Shown here: piece by piece, positions 1 through 9,141 of the stretch
How positions within the stretch are numbered: the stretch's first letter is position 1
How the letters are laid out: each line of letters opens with the position of its first letter
Assembly: GCA_002298925.1 (NCBI GenBank)
Contig: DBMM01000073.1
Location: 1 to 52,181, forward strand
Direction: 5' to 3'
Source of the DNA: Geobacter sp. UBA698
Lineage (GTDB): Bacteria > Desulfobacterota > Desulfuromonadia > Geobacterales > Pseudopelobacteraceae
DNA: 52,181 nt
Notes under the pieces: generated by a model
Seen by the model: only the letters and a program-made list of their open reading frames with translations
Database searches by the model: none
Told to the model about the DNA's origin: nothing
Program-made: the position numbers and the translations under genes

Positions 1-104
1 TTTACTGAACTACATCAATTAAACCGGTATAACTTAGATTAAAATAAATTGGTATTGTTCTGTCATGATCTCATCACGTGAGGGGCTCACAGACCGATAT
101 CCGA

Positions 105-208
105 GATCAAGCCAAAACCTGTGTGAACAGGTGACGGAAAGCTACGGGTCTTCACTTCGAAGATAGCCGGGCCGCCAAAGGATACACTTTGACGCCCGGC
201 TTTTTTTT
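105..208 (+). promoter_or_regulatory. GEMM-I cyclic dinucleotide riboswitch with overlapping terminator
   Basis: Seen: a P2 hairpin ACCTGT-GTGA-ACAGGT (117-132, GNRA loop), then GACGGAAAGC (133-142), matching the GACGCAAAGC core of GEMM-I RNAs, then a P3 arm pair 141-153/159-167. The stretch GCCGGGC (166-172) can instead pair with GCCCGGC (194-200), which is followed by eight T residues: an intrinsic terminator. The terminator's left arm is the right-hand strand of the aptamer, so ligand binding should disrupt the terminator (ON switch, inferred). In Geobacter, GEMM-Ib members sense cAMP-GMP (cGAMP) and control electron-transfer genes; whether this one binds c-di-GMP or cGAMP cannot be told by eye. 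It precedes the peptide/multicopper oxidase genes. Confidence 0.85.
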
Positions 209-442
209 CGTCCTATTCCCCAGGCATCTGTTGAATAGATCAACGCGGTTATTGAAAAAGGCCTAACACTCAAAATCTATTTAATACCAGGAGGACTGGA
301 ACACAATCACACAAAGGAGGAGAAAACAGAGAAGTGGCATTCAGAGTGAGTATGTTGTTTCCGAGACCGAACTCCATGCGATCAACTAATCGACAAGGAG
401 TTTACAACACGAAGCCATTCAGTTGAAAGGGGGGTAACAGCT

Positions 443-664
443 ATGAAACGACTCGTTGCACTGGCAGTTGGAGGTATCTTGTCAGTTTCCCTGGTCGCAG
501 CGGTGAACGCCGCTCCGGCGGGCACTTCTGACAAGCCGAAACAACAACAGGGAATCAAGAACGCGAAGAAGGCCATGCAGAGCAAGTTTGAGCGCGACAA
601 GAAAATGCGCGAGATACAGAAAAAAGGCCAAGAGCAGAGGCGAAAGGCACAGAGCGGGGATTGA
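443..664 (+). CDS. small secreted basic peptide, unknown function
   Basis: 73 residues. Residues 1-23 form a Sec signal peptide (KR, hydrophobic core, cleavage near VNAAPAG); the mature part (about 50 residues) is very rich in Lys, Arg, Gln and Glu, predicted helical or coiled, with no Cys and no CxxCH. A strong ribosome site (AAAGGGGGG) lies just upstream of the ATG. It is the first gene after the GEMM riboswitch and sits 66 bases before the multicopper oxidase, so the two are probably co-transcribed. I do not recognise a family. It could be a periplasmic chaperone or a scaffold for the secreted oxidase, but that is inference. Confidence 0.8.
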   Translation: MKRLVALAVGGILSVSLVAAVNAAPAGTSDKPKQQQGIKNAKKAMQSKFERDKKMREIQKKGQEQRRKAQSGD

Positions 665-730
665 TAGGCACCATTTAGCTGCCGGAACAAATGAAAGCAA
701 CGACAGCTGATACAATGAAAGGGAGGAGTT

Positions 731-3700
731 ATGAACAGGCAGAAATTTATGATCATCACGTGCCTGGCAATGCTGGTCGCTCTCTGGGGAATAAACCAGG
801 CGCAGGCGATGCCCGCAGGGCCCACGGATGAAACGAAAGTCCCGCACTACTTCGGACCGTACCCGAACTGGGCACTCAGTCAACTGCCGGTAGTCACCAC
901 GCCGACCGGCAATGCGGTAACCGCGCGAGGGACCGCCACAGACGGTGCGACGAACGTTTTCGTGGTCAATCCTAATCAACTGCCTGCCGGAACCCTAACC
1001 GGGTTCAAGATCTACGTTCAACCCGGGTCGGGGCCGAACACTTTTCACGCCTACGTGCTGCGGGGCGGCCTAGTGGTATATGACAGCGGCCAGCTTACAG
1101 TGCCGGCAGTCACTGCTGGGCAGGAGCTGACATTCCCTGTGACCGGAATTGCCGTACAAGCGGGTGACCAGCTCGCCCACTACGGGGCAGGGATTCCCAT
1201 CGACATCGGGACAGGGACGGACAGCATCTATTACCCGGCGAACACGGCGCCTGTCCAGGGTAGCACGATTACCCTTGGTGGATCCGCCTTCCCCGTCTTT
1301 CCACAGGCCCGAACTTACTCCATCGCGGCCATAGTCGCCGCGCCTGCAACCGTCTCCGGCGGCATCAAGAAGTTCACCGACCCGCTACCCGGATTGTGCT
1401 ACCCCGGCGGCGCGCTTGCTCCTGCGGTGCCCGACTGCCCAACAAGCGGCAAGTACATCCCGCTTGGTGTAGCGGAAGCCAAAACATACAACGGTATCGA
1501 GGCCGACGAATACGTGATCGGACTGGTGCAGTACCGCACATCGTTTTCCTCCAGTCTGCCAAACACGCTCGTCCGCGGCTATGTGCAACTGGAGACCGCA
1601 GCGAATGCCGGCATCAGCCAGCACTACCCGCTGACGAACGAAATGCTGGATGGAACCAAGGTTCCCGTTTTGAAGAGTGATGGTACCCAATGGTTGGCGG
1701 TCACCCCGCCCCAGTACCTCGGACCGACCATCTCAGCCACCAAAAACCGGCCGGTTCGCATTGTCTTCCGCAACCTGCTCCCCATCGGCACGGGCGGCGA
1801 CCTGTTCCTGCCGACCGACTCCAGCATGATGGGCTCTGGTATGGGGCCAATGGTCATGGGGCCTCCGTTTGCTAATGGCAGCGTCATGGACGAAGTCCGC
1901 AACCCGATGTGCACTGAGTATCCGAAGGGTGCTGGGTGCTTCAAGGACAACCGGGCCACCCTGCACCTGCACGGCGGCGTTACCCCCTGGATCAGTGACG
2001 GCACTCCGCATCAGTGGATCACGCCTGCAGGCGAAACGACCCCCTGGCCTCAAGGAGTCAGTGTGCAGAACGTGCCGGATATGAACGTGTGCAACTCGGC
2101 CACAGATGGCTGCCAGACGTTCTACTACACCAACCAGCAGAGTGCACGGCTGATGTTCTACCACGACCACTCGTGGGGCATCACCCGCCTGAATGTGTAT
2201 GCTGGTGAGGCTGCCGGCTACCTGATCACCGACGATACCGAAAAGGCCCTGGTCAACGCCAACCTTATTCCCGGTCCTGCCGACACGATCCCGCTCGTTG
2301 TTCAGGACCGGACTTTCGTGCCGCAGGGCGACAAGACGAGCCGTACCGGGCAGCTTTACGAGCAGGATCCGACCTGGGACGAGAGCCGCTGGGGCGGTTA
2401 CGGCAACCTCTGGTACCACCACGTCTATATGCCGGCCCAAAACCCTGGTGAAGCGGGGGGTATGAGCGGCTACGGACGCTGGATGTACGGCCCCTGGTTC
2501 TGGCCGCCGGCCACGCCAACCTTTGGGCCGATTGTCAACCCCTACTACAACTCCGCCTGCGAGATTGACGAACCGGCTACCTGGCAGTACCAGACCGACC
2601 CCTTCTGCGAGCCTGAATTCATTCCGGGTACGCCGAACATCTCGGTCGGCATGGAGCAGTTCAACGACACGCCCATCGTCAACGGTACCGCTTATCCAAC
2701 CGTTACACTGGAGCCCAAAACCTACCGTCTGCGTATGCTGAATGCGGCCAATGACCGCTTCTTCAATTTCCAGTGGTACCTGGGCGACCCCACCACCGCC
2801 AGCACCGGTACAAATAGCAAGGGTGAAATTATCGGCGCTACCGAGGTTGCGCTCAATCCGGACGAGGTTGCGGCCGCGCAGCTTGACCCTGTCGTCTTTC
2901 CTATGCCAGTCCAGAAGAACCTTGCGACCGCCGGCCCTGCCTGGATCCAGATCGGCACCGAGGGCGGCTTCCTGCCGGCTCCGGTAGTAATCGACGGCCA
3001 GCAGCCGACCACCTGGATCACCGACCCGACCCGCTTCGACGTTGGTAATGTCGATCTGCACTCTTTGCTTTTGGCACCTGCGGAACGGGCCGACGTGATC
3101 GTCGACTTCTCGAAGTTTGCAGGCAAGACACTGATCCTCTACAACGATGCCCCGGCGGCCTTCCCGGCCAGGGTCCCCAGTTACGATTACTACACGGGCT
3201 ATCCCGACCAGTCACCTGTCGGCCCTGCGGCAATCGTGCCGGGCTACGGGCCTAACACTCGCACCATCATGCAGGTGAAGATCGCCGGCTCTCCGGCGCA
3301 GGCATTCGACCTGACAGCGCTCCAGAACGCCTTCAAGCCGGCCAGCGCGACCAACACTACCGGAATTGGTGTGTTCATGAACGGCCAGCACCCGATTATC
3401 GTCGGGCAGGCCGCCTACAACTCGGCCTATGGGACCACCTTCGCTGCAAGCAGTAATTGCAATAACCCCGGCAGCACCATCACCAGGTGCGACGGGTTGG
3501 CCCGTATTAACAATCAGGGGGGCACCCAGTTCGGCTTCAATACCCTGGATCCCCAGTATGGCCCTACGGTGGCCAAATTAAAGCTCCTCATAGAGCCCAA
3601 GGCGCTTCATGACGAGATGAACTCGGTCGCCTTTGACGAATTCGGCCGTATGACTGCCAACATCGGCATTGAGGCGGTTCCGGCCTCTCCGGGCAATCAG

Positions 3701-5152
3701 AACGTGACTCTTTATCCGTATGTGAACCCGGCGACGGAGATGATCGACGCCACCAACCTGCCCAAGGGTATCAACGTTACCCCCATCGCCACCCAGGACG
3801 GCACCCAGATCTGGAAAATCACCCACAACGGCGTGGACACCCACCCGATCCACTTCCACCTCTACGACGTGCAGCTGCTCAACCGGGTGACCTGGGACAA
3901 CATCATCATCCCGCCCGATGCCAACGAACTCGGTTGGAAGGACACCGTCCGGGTCAGCCCACTTGAAGACACAATTGTGGCCCTCAGGCCGGTCATCCCG
4001 TCACTGCCGTTCGAGATTCCGAACAGCATCCGCATGCTGAACCCGATGATGCCGGCCGGTGACACTTCCATGTTCAACAACATCGATGTCCTGGGAAACC
4101 CGACTGCCAACATCACTAACCAGCTGGTCAACTTCGGCTGGGAGTATGTCTGGCATTGCCACATCCTGAGCCATGAGGAGATGGACATGATGCGGCCGGT
4201 GTCGGTGGCCATTCCGCCGAAACAGCCCAACGGACTCGCATCCTCGCTCACCGGGACCGGAAACAATCGCAATGTGGTGCTATCCTGGAATGATAACTCG
4301 ATCAATGAAACATCATTCCTGGTGCAGAAAACAACGGACGGCACAACCTGGACCAATGCAGGGACCAGTCCGTCACCACTTCAAGACCCTAATACGACCG
4401 GGGTACGCACGTTCACTGATCCTCAACCGTACAATCCGGCCAGTGCCATCACGTACCGGGTCGTGGCCCAGAACACTGTCGGCTACGGGGGTGAGTTCCC
4501 GAGCTTGACCGTCACATCGGTTTCAGCACCACTGACCATACCACCTCCTCCACTACCCAATGCGCCTTCCGAACTGAATGCCATAGCTGGACCGGCCGCA
4601 CCGACTCCGGCGCCCGTTACCCTGACCTGGAGTGACAACTCTACGACGCCGAACAATGAAACCGGATTCACTCTTCAGAGAGCAACTGACCCCGCCTTCA
4701 GCGTGGTCACGACTTTCAACCCGCCAGCGGCCGCCGGGACTGGCGTACGCACATTTACCGACACCACGGCTGCAGCGGCAACGACCTACTACTACCGGAT
4801 CCTGGCCTTCAACGCAAACGGCAGCTCGGCCTGGTCCAACACCGCATCCGTTTCAACGCCTGGGTTGACTCCACCGGCGCCGGCGAACCTGAGGCTCGTC
4901 ACTCGTGGCATCAATTTCATCATCATGACCTGGAACAACGTCGCCAATGGACAGGGATTCTATGTCGAACGGAGTCCTGCTCCTCCGGCACTTCCAAACT
5001 GGACACGTGTCGGCCAGACAGCGGCCAACACGCTATCCTTCCGGAACAGCGGACTGACCAGAAACACCACCTATCTTTACCGCGTGCAGGCCTTCAATGC
5101 GGCAGGTGCTTCACCGTATTCCAACACATTGACCGCAGCAACGCTGCCATAG
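731..5152 (+). CDS. large secreted multicopper oxidase with FN3 repeats (OmpB/MofA-like)
   Basis: 1473 residues. Signal peptide 1-26 (cut near QAQA). All four copper-ligand motifs are visible: HLH at 412-414, HDH at 478-480, HPIHFH at 1038-1043 and HCHILSHEEMDMM from 1142 (Cys1143 for type 1 copper, axial Met). A Met/Gly-rich loop (MMGSGMGPMVMG) lies just before the first motif. Residues about 1160-1473 hold three fibronectin-III-like units, each opening with Pro-rich linkers. The size and plan resemble Geobacter OmpB (needed for Fe(III) oxide reduction) and the MofA manganese oxidase family (known from the literature). Likely outer-surface or secreted; the substrate (Mn(II), Fe(II) or Cu(I)) is not settled by sequence. 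Controlled by the upstream GEMM riboswitch. GGGAGG ribosome site at about 720-727. Confidence 0.92.
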   Translation: MNRQKFMIITCLAMLVALWGINQAQAMPAGPTDETKVPHYFGPYPNWALSQLPVVTTPTGNAVTARGTATDGATNVFVVNPNQLPAGTLTGFKIYVQPGSGPNTFHAYVLRGGLVVYDSGQLTVPAVTAGQELTFPVTGIAVQAGDQLAHYGAGIPIDIGTGTDSIYYPANTAPVQGSTITLGGSAFPVFPQARTYSIAAIVAAPATVSGGIKKFTDPLPGLCYPGGALAPAVPDCPTSGKYIPLGVAEAKTYNGIEADEYVIGLVQYRTSFSSSLPNTLVRGYVQLETAANAGISQHYPLTNEMLDGTKVPVLKSDGTQWLAVTPPQYLGPTISATKNRPVRIVFRNLLPIGTGGDLFLPTDSSMMGSGMGPMVMGPPFANGSVMDEVRNPMCTEYPKGAGCFKDNRATLHLHGGVTPWISDGTPHQWITPAGETTPWPQGVSVQNVPDMNVCNSATDGCQTFYYTNQQSARLMFYHDHSWGITRLNVYAGEAAGYLITDDTEKALVNANLIPGPADTIPLVVQDRTFVPQGDKTSRTGQLYEQDPTWDESRWGGYGNLWYHHVYMPAQNPGEAGGMSGYGRWMYGPWFWPPATPTFGPIVNPYYNSACEIDEPATWQYQTDPFCEPEFIPGTPNISVGMEQFNDTPIVNGTAYPTVTLEPKTYRLRMLNAANDRFFNFQWYLGDPTTASTGTNSKGEIIGATEVALNPDEVAAAQLDPVVFPMPVQKNLATAGPAWIQIGTEGGFLPAPVVIDGQQPTTWITDPTRFDVGNVDLHSLLLAPAERADVIVDFSKFAGKTLILYNDAPAAFPARVPSYDYYTGYPDQSPVGPAAIVPGYGPNTRTIMQVKIAGSPAQAFDLTALQNAFKPASATNTTGIGVFMNGQHPIIVGQAAYNSAYGTTFAASSNCNNPGSTITRCDGLARINNQGGTQFGFNTLDPQYGPTVAKLKLLIEPKALHDEMNSVAFDEFGRMTANIGIEAVPASPGNQNVTLYPYVNPATEMIDATNLPKGINVTPIATQDGTQIWKITHNGVDTHPIHFHLYDVQLLNRVTWDNIIIPPDANELGWKDTVRVSPLEDTIVALRPVIPSLPFEIPNSIRMLNPMMPAGDTSMFNNIDVLGNPTANITNQLVNFGWEYVWHCHILSHEEMDMMRPVSVAIPPKQPNGLASSLTGTGNNRNVVLSWNDNSINETSFLVQKTTDGTTWTNAGTSPSPLQDPNTTGVRTFTDPQPYNPASAITYRVVAQNTVGYGGEFPSLTVTSVSAPLTIPPPPLPNAPSELNAIAGPAAPTPAPVTLTWSDNSTTPNNETGFTLQRATDPAFSVVTTFNPPAAAGTGVRTFTDTTAAAATTYYYRILAFNANGSSAWSNTASVSTPGLTPPAPANLRLVTRGINFIIMTWNNVANGQGFYVERSPAPPALPNWTRVGQTAANTLSFRNSGLTRNTTYLYRVQAFNAAGASPYSNTLTAATLP

Positions 5153-5160
5153 GTCAACTT

Positions 5161-5189
5161 GGCCGGTAAGGGCTAGTCCCTTACCGGCC
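5161..5189 (+). terminator. 12-bp stem-loop after multicopper oxidase
   Basis: GGCCGGTAAGGG (5161-5172) pairs perfectly with 5178-5189 around a 5-base loop. The following ATATAATTG has no T-run, so it may stabilise or process mRNA 3' ends, lowering expression of the downstream PEP-CTERM gene, rather than end transcription outright. Confidence 0.6.
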
Positions 5190-5211
5190 ATATAATTGAA
5201 GGAGGGCTAAT

Positions 5212-5838
5212 ATGAAACGTTTTATTGTTGCCATCATATTGTTAACACAAGTCGTAGTTGCGGGAGCAGCCCTGGCCACTCCGGTTACACTTGATTTCAG
5301 CGGTATAACGAATGTACAGGATGTCACAATTCCAAATCCACCGGTTACCCTCAACGGGGTCACTATCAGCTACGATAACAATGCAAATGGCGTCGACTAT
5401 GCCGTGATTGACAGTGCCGGCATCTTTGGCACTACCGTGGGCAGCCTTAATCTCGACTTCAGCATCCCGGCCACAATGTTGGCTCTGGATTTCTCGCTAC
5501 TGGATGCTACTTCGGCCTCGGGTTACGGATCCCAAATTTCGGATTCCCTAATTGCTCTTTTCTTCAGAAACGGGGTTTTCCTTGACTCCATCTCCGTTGC
5601 AGCAAATTTCTTCGCGTATGATCCGACAGCCGATCCGACTTTAGGATTTGCCACCGGTTTGCTGGCTTACACTGGATCTGCGTTCGACCAGGCGACAATG
5701 TTTTTTTCAATGGACGCACCTTTTTTTACGGCTTCCAATGTCTCCTATGAACCGGTCCCTGAGCCTGCCACTTTTATGCTTCTGGCCGTAGGACTATTGG
5801 GATTTAGCGGCTGGCGTTATTATGGGAGACGGTGCTGA
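5212..5838 (+). CDS. PEP-CTERM sorting-signal protein
   Basis: 208 residues. Sec signal peptide at 1-23 (MKRFIVAIILL, cut near ALAT) and a C-terminal PEP-CTERM tripartite signal: PVPEPATF at about 180-187, a hydrophobic helix, then a basic tail RYYGRRC. The centre is a beta-rich, Ser/Thr/Asp-rich extracellular domain without a recognised catalytic motif. PEP-CTERM proteins are processed by exosortase (EpsH/XrtA) and sent to the surface or exopolysaccharide; no exosortase is in this window. The GGAGGG ribosome site is 6 bases before the ATG. It lies between the multicopper oxidase and the di-heme peroxidase, so it may serve the same extracellular process (inferred). Confidence 0.85.
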   Translation: MKRFIVAIILLTQVVVAGAALATPVTLDFSGITNVQDVTIPNPPVTLNGVTISYDNNANGVDYAVIDSAGIFGTTVGSLNLDFSIPATMLALDFSLLDATSASGYGSQISDSLIALFFRNGVFLDSISVAANFFAYDPTADPTLGFATGLLAYTGSAFDQATMFFSMDAPFFTASNVSYEPVPEPATFMLLAVGLLGFSGWRYYGRRC

Positions 5839-5949
5839 AGCAGGAAAATGTTTTGCAGGGGGTGAGGCATTATTCTCAAAATTTCCACAACACTTGCCCC
5901 CTGCTCAGGAGGCGGGGGCAACTGAGCAGAAATACCAAAACACGATTGA

Positions 5950-5984
5950 CGAAAGGGCCTCAATGCAGGCCCTTTCGCTTTTTT
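5950..5984 (+). terminator. intrinsic terminator
   Basis: CGAAAGGGCCT (5950-5960) pairs with AGGCCCTTTCG (5967-5977), followed by CTTTTTTG. A second GC-rich hairpin (TTGCCCCC/GGGGGCAA, about 5893-5920) sits just upstream. This ends the riboswitch-led unit, so the peroxidase gene at 6092 probably has its own promoter. Confidence 0.85.
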
Positions 5985-6091
5985 GGGGATAGACCACTAT
6001 TTAAGTAGTTTTTAATCTAACTATAGAAAAGGAAGTCACTCATATACTCTAATCCGTGGCACAACGCATCAACCTGAAAGGAGAATAGATA

Positions 6092-7429
6092 ATGAAAACG
6101 ACAAAAACAGTGGCACTGGCAGGGGCTTTCCTGCTGGCTGCCGCCATGGCATCACCAGCCGCCGCTCTTTCTCCCAGGGAGACACTCGGCAAGAAACTCT
6201 TCTTCGACACAAGCCTTTCGGCGAACGGCACCCAGTCATGTGCCAGCTGCCACGCGCCGGAAACGGGCTACACCGGACCTGATGCCGCCACCAACGCGGG
6301 GGGAGCCGTCTACGAAGGCGCAATTTCGCATCGCTTTGGCAACCGGAAACCGCCCGCTTCCGCCTATGCTGGTGACAGTCCGCTTCTCAAAAAGGATTCA
6401 ACCGGCACATGGATCGGAGGAATGTTCTGGGATGGACGGGCAACCGGCGCCGTTCTCGGCGACCCGCTGGCCGAGCAGGCCCAGGGCCCCTTCCTTAATC
6501 CGCTGGAGCAGGCCATCGACAATGCCCAGAACCTCTGCATGAAGGTCAAGAAATCGAACTACGCTGGCTTTTTCGAGGAGGTGTGGGGCGCCGGTACTCT
6601 CGACTGCGACAAGGATGCAAACGGCGTGTACGAGAAAATCGGCCGCTCCGTGGCAGCCTACGAGAGAAGTAGGGAGGTCAACCTTTTCAGCTCGAAATTC
6701 GACCTGTTCTGGGATAGTGCCAAAAAAGCCCGCAAGGATGTCACCAAGATCAAGTGCGGCACGGGAGGCATGGCTGGCATGATGGGATGTGCCGGCAGCG
6801 GCACAAACGGCTGGGCAGGTTATCGCAATCTGGGGCTCACCGACACCGAGCTCCAGGGACTGGCGGTCTTCAATGATCCCAGCCGCGGAAACTGCTCGTC
6901 CTGCCACTCCCTCAAGGCGGGCTCAGCCGGTTATCCGCTCTTCACCGACTTCAGTTATGACAACCTTGGCATCCCTAAAAACCCGGCCAACCCCTTCTAC
7001 ACCATGCCGGCAGAGTGGAACCCGGATGGTGTGAACTGGATAGACTACGGTCTGGGTGGCTACCTGAAGAACGCCGGCTATGCAGCGACGGTCTACGGAC
7101 CGGAGATGGGAAAACAGAAAGTACCGACACTCCGCAATGTGGACCTGCGTCCCTACCCGGGCTTCGTGAAGGCTTACGGTCACAACGGCTACTTCAAGTC
7201 CCTGCAGGATATCGTCTTCTTCTACCACTGGCGCGCCATGATGGACGGCGGGATGATGGGAGGCATGGCCGGCGGCATGGGAGGCATGGGAGGCATGACC
7301 GGCATGTTCCCGCCGCCGGAAGTAGACCAGAACCGCGCCAAATTGAGCATGTTCCCGCGAATGCAGGTGGAAAACATCGTACTCTTTCTTAAAACGCTCT
7401 CCGACGGGTTCTACAGCGATAACAATTAA
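6092..7429 (+). CDS. di-heme cytochrome c peroxidase / MauG-family protein
   Basis: 445 residues. Signal peptide at 1-25 (ends SPAAA). Two heme c motifs, CASCH (50-54) and CSSCH (268-272), in the arrangement of the bacterial cytochrome c peroxidase/MauG family (PF03150 type), whose members reduce hydrogen peroxide or modify protein substrates in the periplasm. Two insertions are unusual: a Cys/Met/Gly segment at about 223-240 (GGMAGMMGCAG) and a run of Gly and Met at about 380-402 (GGMMGGMAGGMGGMGGM), which could bind soft metals such as Cu(I). AAGGAG lies 9 bases before the ATG. Its position after the multicopper oxidase suggests a shared metal-redox role (inferred). Confidence 0.88.
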   Translation: MKTTKTVALAGAFLLAAAMASPAAALSPRETLGKKLFFDTSLSANGTQSCASCHAPETGYTGPDAATNAGGAVYEGAISHRFGNRKPPASAYAGDSPLLKKDSTGTWIGGMFWDGRATGAVLGDPLAEQAQGPFLNPLEQAIDNAQNLCMKVKKSNYAGFFEEVWGAGTLDCDKDANGVYEKIGRSVAAYERSREVNLFSSKFDLFWDSAKKARKDVTKIKCGTGGMAGMMGCAGSGTNGWAGYRNLGLTDTELQGLAVFNDPSRGNCSSCHSLKAGSAGYPLFTDFSYDNLGIPKNPANPFYTMPAEWNPDGVNWIDYGLGGYLKNAGYAATVYGPEMGKQKVPTLRNVDLRPYPGFVKAYGHNGYFKSLQDIVFFYHWRAMMDGGMMGGMAGGMGGMGGMTGMFPPPEVDQNRAKLSMFPRMQVENIVLFLKTLSDGFYSDNN

Positions 7430-7433
7430 ACAG

Positions 7434-7465
7434 TTCGGGGAAGGGACAAAACTCCCTTCCCCGAA
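7434..7465 (+). terminator. hairpin after peroxidase gene
   Basis: TTCGGGGAAGGGA (7434-7446) pairs perfectly with 7453-7465 around a 6-base loop. No T-run follows on the + strand. It lies between convergent genes, so it may act in both directions. Confidence 0.6.
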
Positions 7466-7524
7466 ATTCATGACAAACAACCACATTCAACTACTTAACC
7501 GGAATTATGACGCGGGAAAAACTA

Positions 7525-8007
7525 CTATTTCAGATGACATGTAAAACAGAGCTTGCTGCCTCTGTTATCGACAGCCAATTTGAGATTATCGGTATTGTTC
7601 GGATTAAAAACATCATGGCAGGTAACACAGGATACACGCCCATTGACCAGTTTCAAGGTTGCCTGGACCTTGTCAACCGGAGCGAACATTCTGTAGTTAT
7701 GTAGCTGAATTTCTTCATAATTCTGACCAATTGGGTGAGATCCGTTCATTGTTGCGCCCCTGTCGTTGCGATCCCACACTTTGAAATGGACGTTAGCTGA
7801 CACCATGCCGTCATGACAGGAGATGCAGACTGCGGAGACGAAATCCACCGGATTTTCGCGATCATCCTGGACCTGTTCAGCTGAAGATAGCGCCGGTAGC
7901 GCTTGCATCCATTGACATGCCGAGCCTGCCGCGGACATCGCCAAGGGCAGCGCCATGATCGCGCCAGCGAGAAGCATTTTGATATTGATTTTGTTGGCCT
8001 TGTCCAT
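7525..8007 (-). CDS. tri-heme c-type cytochrome
   Basis: 160 residues with three CxxCH motifs: CISCH (61-65), CVTCH (127-131) and CFTCH (154-158), the last four residues from the C terminus. Signal peptide about 1-30 (LLAGAIMALPLAMSAAGSA). GSHPIG at 89-94 gives a candidate distal heme ligand. The spacing is like the doubled-CxxCH periplasmic cytochromes common in Geobacter, so it should carry electrons in the periplasm or at the outer membrane. AGAGG is a weak ribosome site before this ATG. It lies 125 bases downstream of the next - strand gene (8133-8636), probably in one transcript. Confidence 0.88.
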   Translation of the reverse strand: MDKANKINIKMLLAGAIMALPLAMSAAGSACQWMQALPALSSAEQVQDDRENPVDFVSAVCISCHDGMVSANVHFKVWDRNDRGATMNGSHPIGQNYEEIQLHNYRMFAPVDKVQATLKLVNGRVSCVTCHDVFNPNNTDNLKLAVDNRGSKLCFTCHLK

Positions 8008-8132
8008 AAACCAGCCTCTGGTCCATATTTACTTTCCACCCCAGACAATAACAACCACTCCCGCCTACTACGACAGCCGATCCGACGATTAGTTTTTTCC
8101 AACCCCCTCCCCGGTACGGCTGTTGCTGCACG

Positions 8133-8636
8133 CTATTGAGCCAGAAAACAGATTTCCTTCCATTCCGGGCTTATTCCGCCCCTGCAATGGTTCGCGACAA
8201 TACCGGGAGAAAGCGTAGCTGCAACCGGCCGCAAGCCAGCAGCTCCAACGGAATAGACGACTTCTTCATGTTTATTACCATCCACCGAAAGGATCGATTT
8301 CAATCTGATGCTTTTCTGGTCGCCAAACGTGACAGTGTGCCAGATGCTGTTCGTGAACCAGGTTGCCCCCGTGAGCTTCCCCGCAACCACAATCGGCTCG
8401 CCGTACCCGATATGCAGCTCATCGTTCTGGAGAATGCAGTGCGTATCTCCCTCAACGACACATTTTTGATGCGTTATTCGGACGTATTCCTCGATGCGGT
8501 TCAGGTACCCTGCCGTCACATCTTCCCTTCCAAACAGGTTCTGATCTTTTACCGGGCGCCCATCCGACCAGGCGCTATCAACTGACACAGAAGTCAACAT
8601 TGCCACGGTGAGAACGAATACAAAGATATTTTTCAT
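8133..8636 (-). CDS. secreted protein of unknown function
   Basis: 167 residues. Signal peptide 1-24 (MKNIFVFVLTVAML, cut near DSAWS). The mature protein has four Cys (KCVVEG, HCIL, HCRGG, ICFL), which could form two disulfides, and no CxxCH. No family recognised. It precedes the tri-heme cytochrome gene on the same strand, which suggests an exported partner in the same electron-transfer unit (inferred from position only). Confidence 0.75.
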   Translation of the reverse strand: MKNIFVFVLTVAMLTSVSVDSAWSDGRPVKDQNLFGREDVTAGYLNRIEEYVRITHQKCVVEGDTHCILQNDELHIGYGEPIVVAGKLTGATWFTNSIWHTVTFGDQKSIRLKSILSVDGNKHEEVVYSVGAAGLRPVAATLSPGIVANHCRGGISPEWKEICFLAQ

Positions 8637-8876
8637 GCCGTTACCCCGCGATCCGGGTTCACAAAAATTATCAGCGCAGACGCTGCGATTCGTCCGGCAA
8701 CCTTAAAAAACATTATACTACAAAATTTAAAATATATTAACATCTGGGCTGTACGACGAAGGATAGGTTCAGATTTCAGTTTTGGGTTATAATAAATCAG
8801 TGGCAGGTGTCTTTTGGGGGCGGAGCAACAACAGCATCTGGACAAGATTCAGTAGCGTAAGGGAGAATCTGAGGTT

Positions 8877-9140
8877 ATGAAGGCGGAGGTTTATTCGATA
8901 ACATACAGGATACCCTTGACGAACGCCCAGCAGGCAAAGCTCGATCGAAAGTGGCCCGATGGCGATCCGTTCATTTCCTATGAAAAGATGGAATCCCTGC
9001 TGGAGCCGCTGCCGGTCGAAAACCTGGACTGGTCCCACCACTCCGGCCAGTACTTTTATTTTACCGTGTATGGAGACGATATCGAAGGCACTCTGGCCGA
9101 GGTCATCGAGCGACTCGAACGAAAGCTGGGTAAAATATAG
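8877..9140 (+). CDS. small cytoplasmic protein, unknown function
   Basis: 87 residues, acidic, no signal peptide, no Cys. It begins MKAEVYSITYRIPL and ends in an amphipathic helix with alternating Glu/Arg. AAGGGAG lies before the ATG. The stop is one base from the end of the convergent transporter gene. Codon use looks like the neighbours, so I accept it as a gene, but no function can be assigned. Confidence 0.7.
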   Translation: MKAEVYSITYRIPLTNAQQAKLDRKWPDGDPFISYEKMESLLEPLPVENLDWSHHSGQYFYFTVYGDDIEGTLAEVIERLERKLGKI

Positions 9141-9141
9141 C

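Noticed and set aside
7877..8131. 84-codon - strand frame with an N-terminal hydrophobic segment (KKLIVGSAVVVGG) overlapping the tri-heme cytochrome start
   Set aside because: GTG start without a clear ribosome site, overlap in a different frame with the cytochrome, and the C-terminal half is not protein-like. A frameshifted anchor is possible but unsupported.
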